From positions 8,036-72,035 of the forward strand of contig CAKQTE010000040.1 of assembly GCA_934276485.1 (NCBI GenBank): a DNA stretch of 64,000 bases. The letters run 5' to 3'. Origin of the DNA: an uncultured Spirochaetales bacterium. Lineage in GTDB: Bacteria; Spirochaetota; Spirochaetia; Sphaerochaetales; Sphaerochaetaceae. The stretch's first letter is position 1; the number at the start of each line of letters is the position of its first letter. Positions 45,992 through 53,418 of this stretch are shown here, in pieces. The notes beneath the pieces are model-generated. The model saw only the letters and a program-made list of their open reading frames with translations. It was not told where the DNA came from and ran no database searches. The position numbers were made by a program, and so were the translations under genes.

Positions 45992-46023
45992 TGAACGCAG
46001 GTGCCTTAATTCTATAGAATTAG
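45992..46023 (+). promoter_or_regulatory. Aspartokinase promoter with palindromic -10 region
   Basis: TTGAAC (45992-45997), spacer 16, TATAGA (46014-46019). A palindrome TAATTCTATAGAATTA (46008-46023) covers the -10 and could be an operator. The leader is only about 14 bases, so there is no attenuator or lysine riboswitch here. Confidence 0.5.
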
Positions 46024-46039
46024 AGCGTTGGAGATAATT

Positions 46040-47341
46040 ATGATTGTTTGCAAATTCGGTGGTAGCAGTGTTGCTGATGCCAATCAGATTAAAAAAGTAA
46101 AAGCCATTCTTGAAAGTAATGAGGAGAGATGTATTGCAGTTGTTTCTGCTCCTGGTAAGCGCAATAAGGACGATGAGAAAATCACGGATCTTCTTTACCA
46201 GTGCAATGCAGAGGTTCAAAAGGGACTAAGCTGTAGGGATACTTTCAAGAAGATTCATAATAGATATATGGAGATCGCAAATGAGCTCAAACTTGACACT
46301 ACATTCTTGTCTGAAGAGCTCGATAGCGTTAGACGCCTTATTGATGCAGGTCGTGGTGCTGATTATGCAGCATCTCGTGGAGAGTATCTATCTGCATATC
46401 TTATTAGCCAATATCTTGGATGGGAGTTTGTTGATTCCTATGATTGCATTGTAATAAATTCAGATAACACAACTAATGCCATTAGCTATGATAATCTTTC
46501 CTCTCGCCTCAATAGTGGCAAGAAATATGTTATTCCAGGCTTTTATGGAAAGACAGAAAGAGGGGAGCTGAAGACATTCTCAAGAGGTGGTTCTGATATC
46601 ACAGGAGCTATTGTTGCTAGAGCTGTGAATGCTAGCCTATATGAGAACTGGACAGATGTATCTGGTGTATTCTCTGCTAATCCTGTAAAGATCAAGGATG
46701 CAAAGGTAATCGACAGCCTTTCATATCAGGAGGTAAGAGAGCTTGCTGAAGTAGGAGCTTCGGTATTCCATGAAGAAGCAATCGCACCTGTGGTTGAAAA
46801 GAACATTCCAATTTGCGTCAAAAACACAAATAAGCCAGAAGATCCAGGTACATTGATCTCAAATGAATTCACAGGAAGTGGTGTAAAGGGTATCTCTGTT
46901 AAGGGTGGGCTTTCGATGATCAAGCTCAGAAAGCTTATGCTATTCAAGAAGAGTGGAATGAGACATGCTCTTTTGACAATGCTTCACATCTTTGGCATTC
47001 GTCCTTGCTATAGCTTGTTTGGAATCGATTCAATCATTTGGTTCTTTGACTCTGCGATGGCTTCAGACTCTGTATGCTCTTCAATGTGTGAAAGAATCAA
47101 GATGGAGTATTCCTTGGATTCTTCTTCAGTAACAAGAGGTTATGCAATGCTAGGTCTTGTTGGTCCTGATATGGATACTTCCACAGACTATATCGATGCA
47201 CTCATTGCACTTAAGAATGCTGGTATTGAGGTTGTAACTGTAAACTATGGTGCAAGTAATACTACTTGTCTAATTGGAATCAAGGAAGAAGATAAGGATA
47301 ATGCATTGAAAGTTTGCTACGATGCACTATTCAGACGCTAA
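46040..47341 (+). CDS. Aspartate kinase (monofunctional)
   Basis: A 433-residue aspartokinase: CKFGGSSVADA at the N-terminus, VVSAPGKR, FSRGGSDITGAIVARA and WTDVSGVFSANP in the catalytic domain, then tandem ACT domains in the last 130 residues that would bind an amino-acid inhibitor. It starts the aspartate pathway to lysine, threonine and methionine. The ATG at 46040 follows GGAG; a TTG at 46028 would overlap that site. Confidence 0.93.
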   Translation: MIVCKFGGSSVADANQIKKVKAILESNEERCIAVVSAPGKRNKDDEKITDLLYQCNAEVQKGLSCRDTFKKIHNRYMEIANELKLDTTFLSEELDSVRRLIDAGRGADYAASRGEYLSAYLISQYLGWEFVDSYDCIVINSDNTTNAISYDNLSSRLNSGKKYVIPGFYGKTERGELKTFSRGGSDITGAIVARAVNASLYENWTDVSGVFSANPVKIKDAKVIDSLSYQEVRELAEVGASVFHEEAIAPVVEKNIPICVKNTNKPEDPGTLISNEFTGSGVKGISVKGGLSMIKLRKLMLFKKSGMRHALLTMLHIFGIRPCYSLFGIDSIIWFFDSAMASDSVCSSMCERIKMEYSLDSSSVTRGYAMLGLVGPDMDTSTDYIDALIALKNAGIEVVTVNYGASNTTCLIGIKEEDKDNALKVCYDALFRR

Positions 47342-47374
47342 TTAAGGCATGATTATTTATTCTTCATGACAAGA

Positions 47375-47413
47375 GGAGCTGGTATCGCTATGGTATTGGC
47401 TCCTTCTTCTTTA
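47375..47413 (+). terminator. Terminator after aspartokinase
   Basis: GGAGC/GCTCC (47375-47379/47399-47403), extended by G-U-rich pairs, then a T-rich tail TTCTTCTTTAT. Confidence 0.6.
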
Positions 47414-47447
47414 TATCGATAAAGATAAATCGTGCTATATATAGATT

Positions 47448-47864
47448 ATGAAATACATTACTGGTGCAATAGCTTTAAACATACCTTGATCTCTCGATAC
47501 TACAGGCGATTGGCATCGCTTATCCATCGATTGGTCAAAAATGAAATTGGCAGACACAAAGGATTCTATCTTTGGCACATGGGGAATAGAAGAAGGCATA
47601 TACATTCCAGAGCTAGATGGTAGCTATAATGTTGCTAACACGATCAGGGCCTGCTTTGATTTGATTGACGCAAAAATCTTTTATCAAGCGAGTTGTATGA
47701 ATAAAGACTATATCGCGAATGATAAATACGATGACATTGTAATTGAGAAAGAATATGAACTTAAAGCTATTAAAACCCAAGAGGAGTGGGATAGGATAGA
47801 CACCTTCATGCGGAAGGAATATCTATTAAAATGGGTTAATTTCAATAACGATAAGAATGTTTGA
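47448..47864 (+). pseudogene. Small protein gene with an in-frame UGA
   Basis: The frame starts MKYITGAIALNIP, meets TGA at 47487-47489 and continues SLDTTGDWHRLSIDW and on to the stop at 47864 (138 codons in all). Sequence on both sides of the TGA reads like one protein: I recall relatives with the pattern ALNIPCSL-x-T-x-GDWH, in which the TGA position is cysteine. It is either a nonsense mutation (TGC to TGA) or a selenocysteine codon. An internal ATG at 47541 has no ribosome site. The start has TGCTATATA ending 6 bases upstream, a leaderless layout. Function unknown. Confidence 0.55.
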
Positions 47865-47885
47865 TTATTCTAGATATGTAGAGAC

Positions 47886-47911
47886 AAAAAAGATGCAGCT
47901 CGGAAGCTGCA
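47886..47911 (-). terminator. Terminator of the ABC ATPase gene
   Basis: TGCAGCT/AGCTGCA stem with a 4-base loop, followed on the minus strand by TCTTTTTT. Confidence 0.85.
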
Positions 47912-47932
47912 CCTTGATTGAAGCTATAGCTA

Positions 47933-49027
47933 TTAGCGAATTCTGAGCTCTGTCTCGAGATCGAAGAATCTAGCCTTTTCCATGTTACAGATAAGAGCAA
48001 CTGGCTCTCCAACTGTTGGAACAACGGATGGATCAATCTTACCAACAATGTTAGCACCATCTGTTGCAACGTAAACCTGAGTCTCTGATCCAAGTGGTTC
48101 AACAACTGAAACGTTACCGTTGATTGTCTTTCCATCCTGGCTCTGATGTGAATACTCAACATCTTCTGGTCTGATACCAAATGTAACCTTCTGGCCTACG
48201 TATGGCTCTAGGAATGCTGCCTGAGCTGGAGTAACTTCAAGTCTGAAGTTCTCTGTCTTAGCATATGTCTTTCCATCAGCCTTAACAATTTCCATTGTGA
48301 TGAAGTTCATTGGAGGTGAACCGATGAATCCAGCAACAAACTTGTTGTCTGGGTCGTTGTAAAGCTCCATTGGACCACCAATCTGCTGAATAACGCCGAG
48401 CTTCATAACTACGATCTTGTCAGCCATTGTCAAAGCTTCAACCTGGTCGTGAGTTACGTAGATCATTGTTGCCTGTAGTCTGTGGTGAAGGCCTGAAATC
48501 TCAGCTCTCATCTGAACTCTGAGCTTAGCGTCGAGGTTTGAAAGAGGTTCGTCGAAAAGGAATACCTTAGGATTTCTTACGATAGCTCTACCAACAGCTA
48601 CACGCTGTCTCTGGCCACCTGAAAGAGCTTTTGGCTTTCTCTCGAGAAGTGCCTCGATGTCAAGAAGCTTAGCAGCCTCTCTAACTCTCTGGTCGATTTC
48701 TTCCTTAGGGAACTTTCTGATCTTTAGACCGAATGCCATGTTGTCATAAACGGTCATGTGAGGATAAAGTGCATAGTTCTGGAATACCATTGCGATGTCT
48801 CTATCCTTAGGAGGAACGTCGTTCATTAGCTTTCCATCGATATAGAGCTCGCCAGAGGAGATGTCCTCAAGACCAGCAACCATTCTTAGAGTTGTAGACT
48901 TACCACAACCGGAAGGACCAACGAGAACAACGAATTCCTTATCTTTGATGTCAATGTTAACGTTATCTACAGCCTTAACACCGCCATCATAGATCTTGCA
49001 GATATTCTTAAGTAGTACTTCTGCCAT
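47933..49027 (-). CDS. Sugar ABC transporter ATPase (UgpC/MsmX/MalK type)
   Basis: A 364-residue CUT1-family ATPase: Walker A GPSGCGKST, Q-loop VFQNYALYPHM, signature LSGGQRQR, Walker B VFLFDEPLSNLD, then a C-terminal TOBE/OB regulatory domain (FGIRPEDVEY). No binding protein or permease is adjacent, so like MsmX it probably energises several sugar importers encoded elsewhere. A terminator follows its stop. Confidence 0.93.
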   Translation of the reverse strand: MAEVLLKNICKIYDGGVKAVDNVNIDIKDKEFVVLVGPSGCGKSTTLRMVAGLEDISSGELYIDGKLMNDVPPKDRDIAMVFQNYALYPHMTVYDNMAFGLKIRKFPKEEIDQRVREAAKLLDIEALLERKPKALSGGQRQRVAVGRAIVRNPKVFLFDEPLSNLDAKLRVQMRAEISGLHHRLQATMIYVTHDQVEALTMADKIVVMKLGVIQQIGGPMELYNDPDNKFVAGFIGSPPMNFITMEIVKADGKTYAKTENFRLEVTPAQAAFLEPYVGQKVTFGIRPEDVEYSHQSQDGKTINGNVSVVEPLGSETQVYVATDGANIVGKIDPSVVPTVGEPVALICNMEKARFFDLETELRIR

Positions 49028-49182
49028 CTGAATCTCCTTGTTCGTGATAATTTAAGTTTACGCCTCCCAAATTGCTCAAGTCAAAGAATATTTAATAAAA
49101 AAAGGGGTGTTTTAGCTTGAAAAATGGACAAAAAACGTGTTTTGATGACTATATAGACTTATTTAGTCAAAAAGAGGAAGCT

Positions 49183-49767
49183 ATGCCTAAAATATATAGT
49201 GACGATGAGAAAAGAAAAATACGTGAAAGCTTACGAGAGGAAGCATCAAAATGCCTAGCTATATATGGCGTTAAGCGAACAACTGTTGATGAGCTTGTCA
49301 CACGCGTTTCAATTCCAAAGGGAACATTCTATTTGTTTTATAAGAATAAGGAAGAGTTGTTTTTTGATGTGCTTGTAAATTTCTCATCTCGCATGGAGAG
49401 CCTGTATTTGCAAATGCTTCAGGAACTTGATGAGAATCATATTGTTACAAGCCTTACAGATGTTTTCTATCAAATGGCTATGAGATTCTATAAAGAGGGT
49501 ATATTCAGGTTTCTTTCTCCTGGGGAGATGGAACTTGTAGTCAGACGATTGGATGATAAAGAGATTGTGAAAGCCGAAAGCATGAATGATGAGATTCTTC
49601 ATAACCTATTTTCATACTTTGCTATTGAGGATGAGAATGACATCAAGGCATTCATAGATGGGTATCGAGCGATTCTATATGTGTTTCTACATGCAGACAA
49701 AATCCCTGATATAGAAAAAACCCTCCGATTCTTGATCAGAGGGCTTGTATTGCAGATGGTAGAATGA
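49183..49767 (+). CDS. TetR-family transcriptional regulator
   Basis: A 194-residue regulator with helix-turn-helix TVDELVTRVSIPKGTFYLFYKNKEELF. The ATG at 49183 has AGAGGA upstream and is preferred to the TTG at 49117. It ends one base before the CNNM gene's stop on the other strand; that gene's terminator appears to lie within this gene. Confidence 0.88.
   Translation: MPKIYSDDEKRKIRESLREEASKCLAIYGVKRTTVDELVTRVSIPKGTFYLFYKNKEELFFDVLVNFSSRMESLYLQMLQELDENHIVTSLTDVFYQMAMRFYKEGIFRFLSPGEMELVVRRLDDKEIVKAESMNDEILHNLFSYFAIEDENDIKAFIDGYRAILYVFLHADKIPDIEKTLRFLIRGLVLQMVE
49715..49743 (-). terminator. Terminator of the CNNM/CBS gene, inside the tetR coding region
   Basis: On the minus strand CCCTC and GAGGG (plus 49739-49743 and 49721-49725) with inner GAT/ATC pairs are followed by TTTTTT (plus 49715-49720). 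The T-run orientation fits only minus-strand transcription. Confidence 0.6.
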
Positions 49768-51108
49768 TTATTCGTCATCCTCTTCTTTTTCTTTCTTCTC
49801 CTCAGGAAGCTTTTTGACAATTACTGTCTCTATCTTCCTGTCCTTGATTTTAGTGACATGGAATGAGAATCCATCTTTTTCGACTTCTATCTCCTTTCCA
49901 TCCTCTGGGAAGGTTGAGAGGGTAGAGAGGACCAATCCTCCAATTGTGTCATAGTCATCGCTTTCAGGAATGTCGTAGACCTCAGTCTCGTCATTGAAAT
50001 CATCGATGAGCGTGTCTCCTGTGACTTTCCATGTGCAATCGTCTATTTGCTGGACATCTGCTTCTTCTTTCTCATCGAATTCGTCGTAGATATTTCCTAC
50101 GATTTCTTCCAATAGGTCTTCCATCGTAATCAGGCCTGCAAATTGTCCATATTCATCAATTACAAGAGCGATATGGATCTTGTTCTCCTGCATATCTGCA
50201 AATAGCTTATCTGCATGTATTGAATCTGGTACTAGGTAAGCAGGTCTTATAAGTTCCTTGAAAGGCTTTCTGTTCTTTGCAGATAGATTGAGAAGGAATT
50301 CCTTTGCAATGATGATTCCCTTTATGTCGTTGATGTCCTCTCCATATACAGGGAAACGGGAAAATCCTGTTTCCTTTATGATCTCCAGGATCTCACGCTC
50401 TGGAGTATCTTCCTGTATGGCAACAACGTCTCCATCACGAGTCATTACATCATCTACTGCGATATCATTGAAATCGAATACGTTCTGAATCCATTCCTGT
50501 TCATCTTCCTCGATAGCACCATGCTCGCCAGATGATTCGACCATCAATCGAATATCTTCCTCTGTTACCTTTTCCTCTTCGCCATCGGTATTAAGGTGCA
50601 TAAGCTTTAGGATGATGTTTGTGCATTTAGAAAGAAGCCAGATCATTGGCTTGAAGAAGATAGATAGGCCTCCAAGTACACTGATTGCAGCACGAGCCCA
50701 AGCATTTGCTTTCTGCTGTGCAATGCGCTTTGGGACAAGTTCTCCGAAGATCAATGTAAAGAATGAGATTATGATAGTGATCAATACAACAGAGATTGTA
50801 TTCAGAACTGTATAATTCCAGTTTAGTCCTAGTCTGACAAAGCCATCTGCAAGATGCTCTGATAGCTCATTTGCAGAAAAGGCTGCACCTAAAAATCCTG
50901 CAAGTGTGATACATATCTGGATTGTCGACAGGAAAGATGATGGATTATCGACCATCTTTACAAGCTTTTTGGCTACTTTATCGCCATCATCAGCTTCTTT
51001 ACGTAATCGCGTTTGGTTTAATGATATTACTGCTATTTCAGTTCCTGCGAAGAATGCATTCACAAGAATCATTAAAATCTGAATTGTTATAACAACAGCT
51101 ACTGACAT
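49768..51108 (-). CDS. CNNM/CBS-domain membrane protein (hemolysin/TlyC-CorC family)
   Basis: A 446-residue protein: an N-terminal DUF21/CNNM membrane domain of four helices (ITIQILMILVNAFFAGTEIAVI start), a pair of CBS domains (about 205-330, with TRDGDVVAIQEDTPEREILEII), and a C-terminal CorC_HlyC domain ending in an acidic tail. The family handles Mg2+ or Co2+ efflux. Its leader folds to hide the ribosome site, so it may be regulated by a riboswitch. Confidence 0.9.
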   Translation of the reverse strand: MSVAVVITIQILMILVNAFFAGTEIAVISLNQTRLRKEADDGDKVAKKLVKMVDNPSSFLSTIQICITLAGFLGAAFSANELSEHLADGFVRLGLNWNYTVLNTISVVLITIIISFFTLIFGELVPKRIAQQKANAWARAAISVLGGLSIFFKPMIWLLSKCTNIILKLMHLNTDGEEEKVTEEDIRLMVESSGEHGAIEEDEQEWIQNVFDFNDIAVDDVMTRDGDVVAIQEDTPEREILEIIKETGFSRFPVYGEDINDIKGIIIAKEFLLNLSAKNRKPFKELIRPAYLVPDSIHADKLFADMQENKIHIALVIDEYGQFAGLITMEDLLEEIVGNIYDEFDEKEEADVQQIDDCTWKVTGDTLIDDFNDETEVYDIPESDDYDTIGGLVLSTLSTFPEDGKEIEVEKDGFSFHVTKIKDRKIETVIVKKLPEEKKEKEEDDE

Positions 51109-51111
51109 TAT

Positions 51112-51260
51112 TTTTCTCCTATTATTTCGCTTTGATTTAATGCATTGGTATCAAAGCAGGAGAAAATATTTCATGTTGCAAAGAGCTCCGTCTGCCGAAG
51201 GAGGAACCTCTTCTTGGGCCTTGTCTTTGCGTTTATTACCACTAGGGGCGTCGTCCACTA
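51112..51260 (-). promoter_or_regulatory. Structured leader, riboswitch-like, of the CNNM/CBS gene
   Basis: On the minus strand TTTTCTCCT (plus 51158-51166) pairs perfectly with the ribosome site AGGAGAAAA (51112-51120), enclosing GCTTTGAT/ATCAAAGC (51150-51157/51129-51136). Upstream, GCAAAGA/TCTTTGC (51224-51230/51178-51184) closes a domain with an inner CTCC/GGAG hairpin. An aptamer plus expression platform is the simplest reading. I could not match it to M-box, yybP-ykoY, NiCo or c-di-GMP patterns. The rest of 51261-51376 has only a small GCACA/TGTGC hairpin (51271-51285). Confidence 0.5.
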
Positions 51261-51376
51261 TTTATCCTTTGCACATTCTTTGTGCGGTTTGAATATGTTA
51301 TAAATATAAAAGACAGTGCAACATGCGTCAATATTATAGTCAAGTCAATTGAAAGTAAGAATCCTCACTGTCTTAA

Positions 51377-51721
51377 TTATTCGACCTCGATTTCCTTTAT
51401 GTTGAATTCGTTTCCTTGTACAAGATATGTGTGCTCACTTCCACAATGTGGACATATCTTTCCATATTCAACAGTAGGGTAGGTCTCTTTGCAATCTTCG
51501 CAATATGTGATAGCGGGAAGTGTCTCTACAACAAGAGTAGATGCCTCAAATAGAGGACGCTTTTTTGCACTCCACTCCCAACAACTTTGCAAATAGGACT
51601 CGATTACTGTCGAAACTTCCCCAAGCTCCAATACAACTTTATTTATTTTTTCAACATTGTTTTCCTTGGCCACCTTCTCAAGGTGGTCCATGATCGTAAA
51701 TGTTACTCCAAGTTCATGCAT
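51377..51721 (-). CDS. hypA: Hydrogenase/urease nickel metallochaperone HypA
   Basis: A 114-residue HypA: the N-terminal Met-His-Glu that binds nickel, and a zinc finger with CEDC and CPHC cysteine pairs. It delivers nickel to a target enzyme together with HypB. Last gene of the operon; hypB ends 15 bases upstream of its start. No hydrogenase or other hyp gene occurs in the window. Confidence 0.93.
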   Translation of the reverse strand: MHELGVTFTIMDHLEKVAKENNVEKINKVVLELGEVSTVIESYLQSCWEWSAKKRPLFEASTLVVETLPAITYCEDCKETYPTVEYGKICPHCGSEHTYLVQGNEFNIKEIEVE

Positions 51722-51736
51722 GATGTTTCCTTGTTC

Positions 51737-52408
51737 TTATTTTGAATTCCACTTGTCAACTTCTCTAGCCAGCCACTCTGTCCAAGCGCTCATTCCTTCG
51801 CCTGTTTTAGCGCTGATAGGGAAGATCTTTGCATTTGGATTGCGTTTATAGATAAAAGACTGAACTTTCTCCATATCGAAATCAAAGTATGGAAGTACAT
51901 CGATCTTATTGATTAGCACTGCATCGCAGATCTGGAACATCAATGGATACTTCAATGGTTTGTCATGTCCTTCTGGAACAGAGAGAATCATTACATTTTT
52001 GGATGCTCCTGTATCGAACTCTGCAGGGCACACTAGATTTCCAACATTCTCGAGAATTGCAAAATCCACATCTTCAATGCCAAGACCATATATGCCTTGT
52101 CTTGTCATGTCTGCATCCAAGTGGCACATGCCGCCTGTATGTAGCTGAATTGCCTTTACTCCTGTCTCTGCAATTGCTTTTGCATCTACATCTGAGTCGA
52201 TATCTGCTTCCATGACACCGATTCTGTATCTATCTTTCAAGCGAGCAATGGTTCCTTTTAGCGTTGTTGTCTTTCCTGATCCTGGGGAAGACATCAAGTT
52301 CATTAGAAATACACCTTTCTCTTTTAGTTCTTTTCTCAGATTATCTGCTTGACGGTCATTGTCTGCAAATACGCTTTCCTTGATTTCAAGAATTCTAACT
52401 TCTTTCAT
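51737..52408 (-). CDS. hypB: Nickel-delivery GTPase HypB
   Basis: A 223-residue HypB: P-loop SSPGSGKTTT, the metal-site region GGMCHLDADM, ENVGNLVCPA and the NKID guanine-specificity motif. There is no N-terminal His-rich or CxxCGC storage motif. The start at 52408 has AAGGAA; a longer start at 52435 is less likely. It powers nickel transfer from HypA. Confidence 0.93.
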   Translation of the reverse strand: MKEVRILEIKESVFADNDRQADNLRKELKEKGVFLMNLMSSPGSGKTTTLKGTIARLKDRYRIGVMEADIDSDVDAKAIAETGVKAIQLHTGGMCHLDADMTRQGIYGLGIEDVDFAILENVGNLVCPAEFDTGASKNVMILSVPEGHDKPLKYPLMFQICDAVLINKIDVLPYFDFDMEKVQSFIYKRNPNAKIFPISAKTGEGMSAWTEWLAREVDKWNSK

Positions 52409-52467
52409 TTGTATTCCTTCATAAGCAAAAGGCACCTTTGGTTCGGTGCCATTTGATGGATGTTTGT

Positions 52468-53403
52468 TTATTTGTTTTCAGCGTTTATCTTCTTGTAGAA
52501 TGCTTTATCTGTATAGATTTCATCCTTGAAAGGATTTAGCTTGTTCTTCTTGATGATATATACCTGATAAGCAACTGCAGCTGCATTAGCGACTAGAGCG
52601 AGCAAGCTCACAACGAAGAATGCTGTTGGATTATGGGTTGTTGGAACAGGAGCAAGACGGTCTGCAAATTGTGGAACTGTCATGATGAACATGATCCATA
52701 GTGCAAGTGTGTGTGCTCTATGCTGCAACCAGCATCCTTTCTTGATGAAGAATGCAGGGATTGTGCAAGACAGTAGCAAGATTACACCGCAATATACAGA
52801 GTGGTCTGAGATACAGTTATATGTATAAGCAAAGTTCCAAAGGTCATATGTGATGATGTAGATCCAATCCATGTCTGGCCACATCATGTCCTGGCTCTTC
52901 TCTTTTGAGATATAGATTCCTATCCAACCACAGATTAGGAGGATGTTCAAGATACCTGCAATACCATTCATGATATTCCATGGGCCTGACATTACCCAAA
53001 GGTTGTTCACATACTCACCAGCAAATGCATGGAAGCTATATGCTTCAAAATCACGGAATACAGCTTCACAGATATTGATTGCAAGAATCAATGGAGGAAA
53101 GCAGATTACCCATTTATGCTTTGTTGCATTTGGAATATATCTGATCAACATGAAGCCTACACAGCCAGCGAGTGCTGAATATGTCTTTGCCCAGTTGAAC
53201 CAGTTTCCTGTTCCATACTCATTGCCTGGAGCACAAGTTGTTGGCCATACAAAGATTGTAAGCACAACAGGAACAATTACAAATAGTAATATTCCTCCCC
53301 ATTTCTTAGTGCGTCCCAATTCATTGAGTGCGATTAGTACTACAAGAATGAAGAACATTATTCCCCAAGTCTTCATGTCTGGTACATTGTACAAAATTCC
53401 CAT
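52468..53403 (-). CDS. DUF5692-type polytopic membrane protein
   Basis: A 311-residue protein with about eight or nine transmembrane segments, rich in Trp and with several cysteines, recognised by eye as like DUF5692, a family without known function. Notable conserved-looking polar spots are HKWVICFPP, ICEAVFRDFEAYSFHAFAGEY (spread) and DLWNFAYTYNCISDHSVYCG, where histidines and acidic residues could bind a metal or proton. It begins 15 bases after the oxidoreductase and precedes hypB, so it is probably a partner of a nickel- or electron-transfer process. Confidence 0.7.
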   Translation of the reverse strand: MGILYNVPDMKTWGIMFFILVVLIALNELGRTKKWGGILLFVIVPVVLTIFVWPTTCAPGNEYGTGNWFNWAKTYSALAGCVGFMLIRYIPNATKHKWVICFPPLILAINICEAVFRDFEAYSFHAFAGEYVNNLWVMSGPWNIMNGIAGILNILLICGWIGIYISKEKSQDMMWPDMDWIYIITYDLWNFAYTYNCISDHSVYCGVILLLSCTIPAFFIKKGCWLQHRAHTLALWIMFIMTVPQFADRLAPVPTTHNPTAFFVVSLLALVANAAAVAYQVYIIKKNKLNPFKDEIYTDKAFYKKINAENK

Positions 53404-53418
53404 TTTAAGTTCCTCTCC

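Noticed and set aside
47432..47623. 63-codon frame overlapping the UGA-containing gene
   Set aside because: Shadow frame; its sequence is not coding-like and the other frame explains the region.
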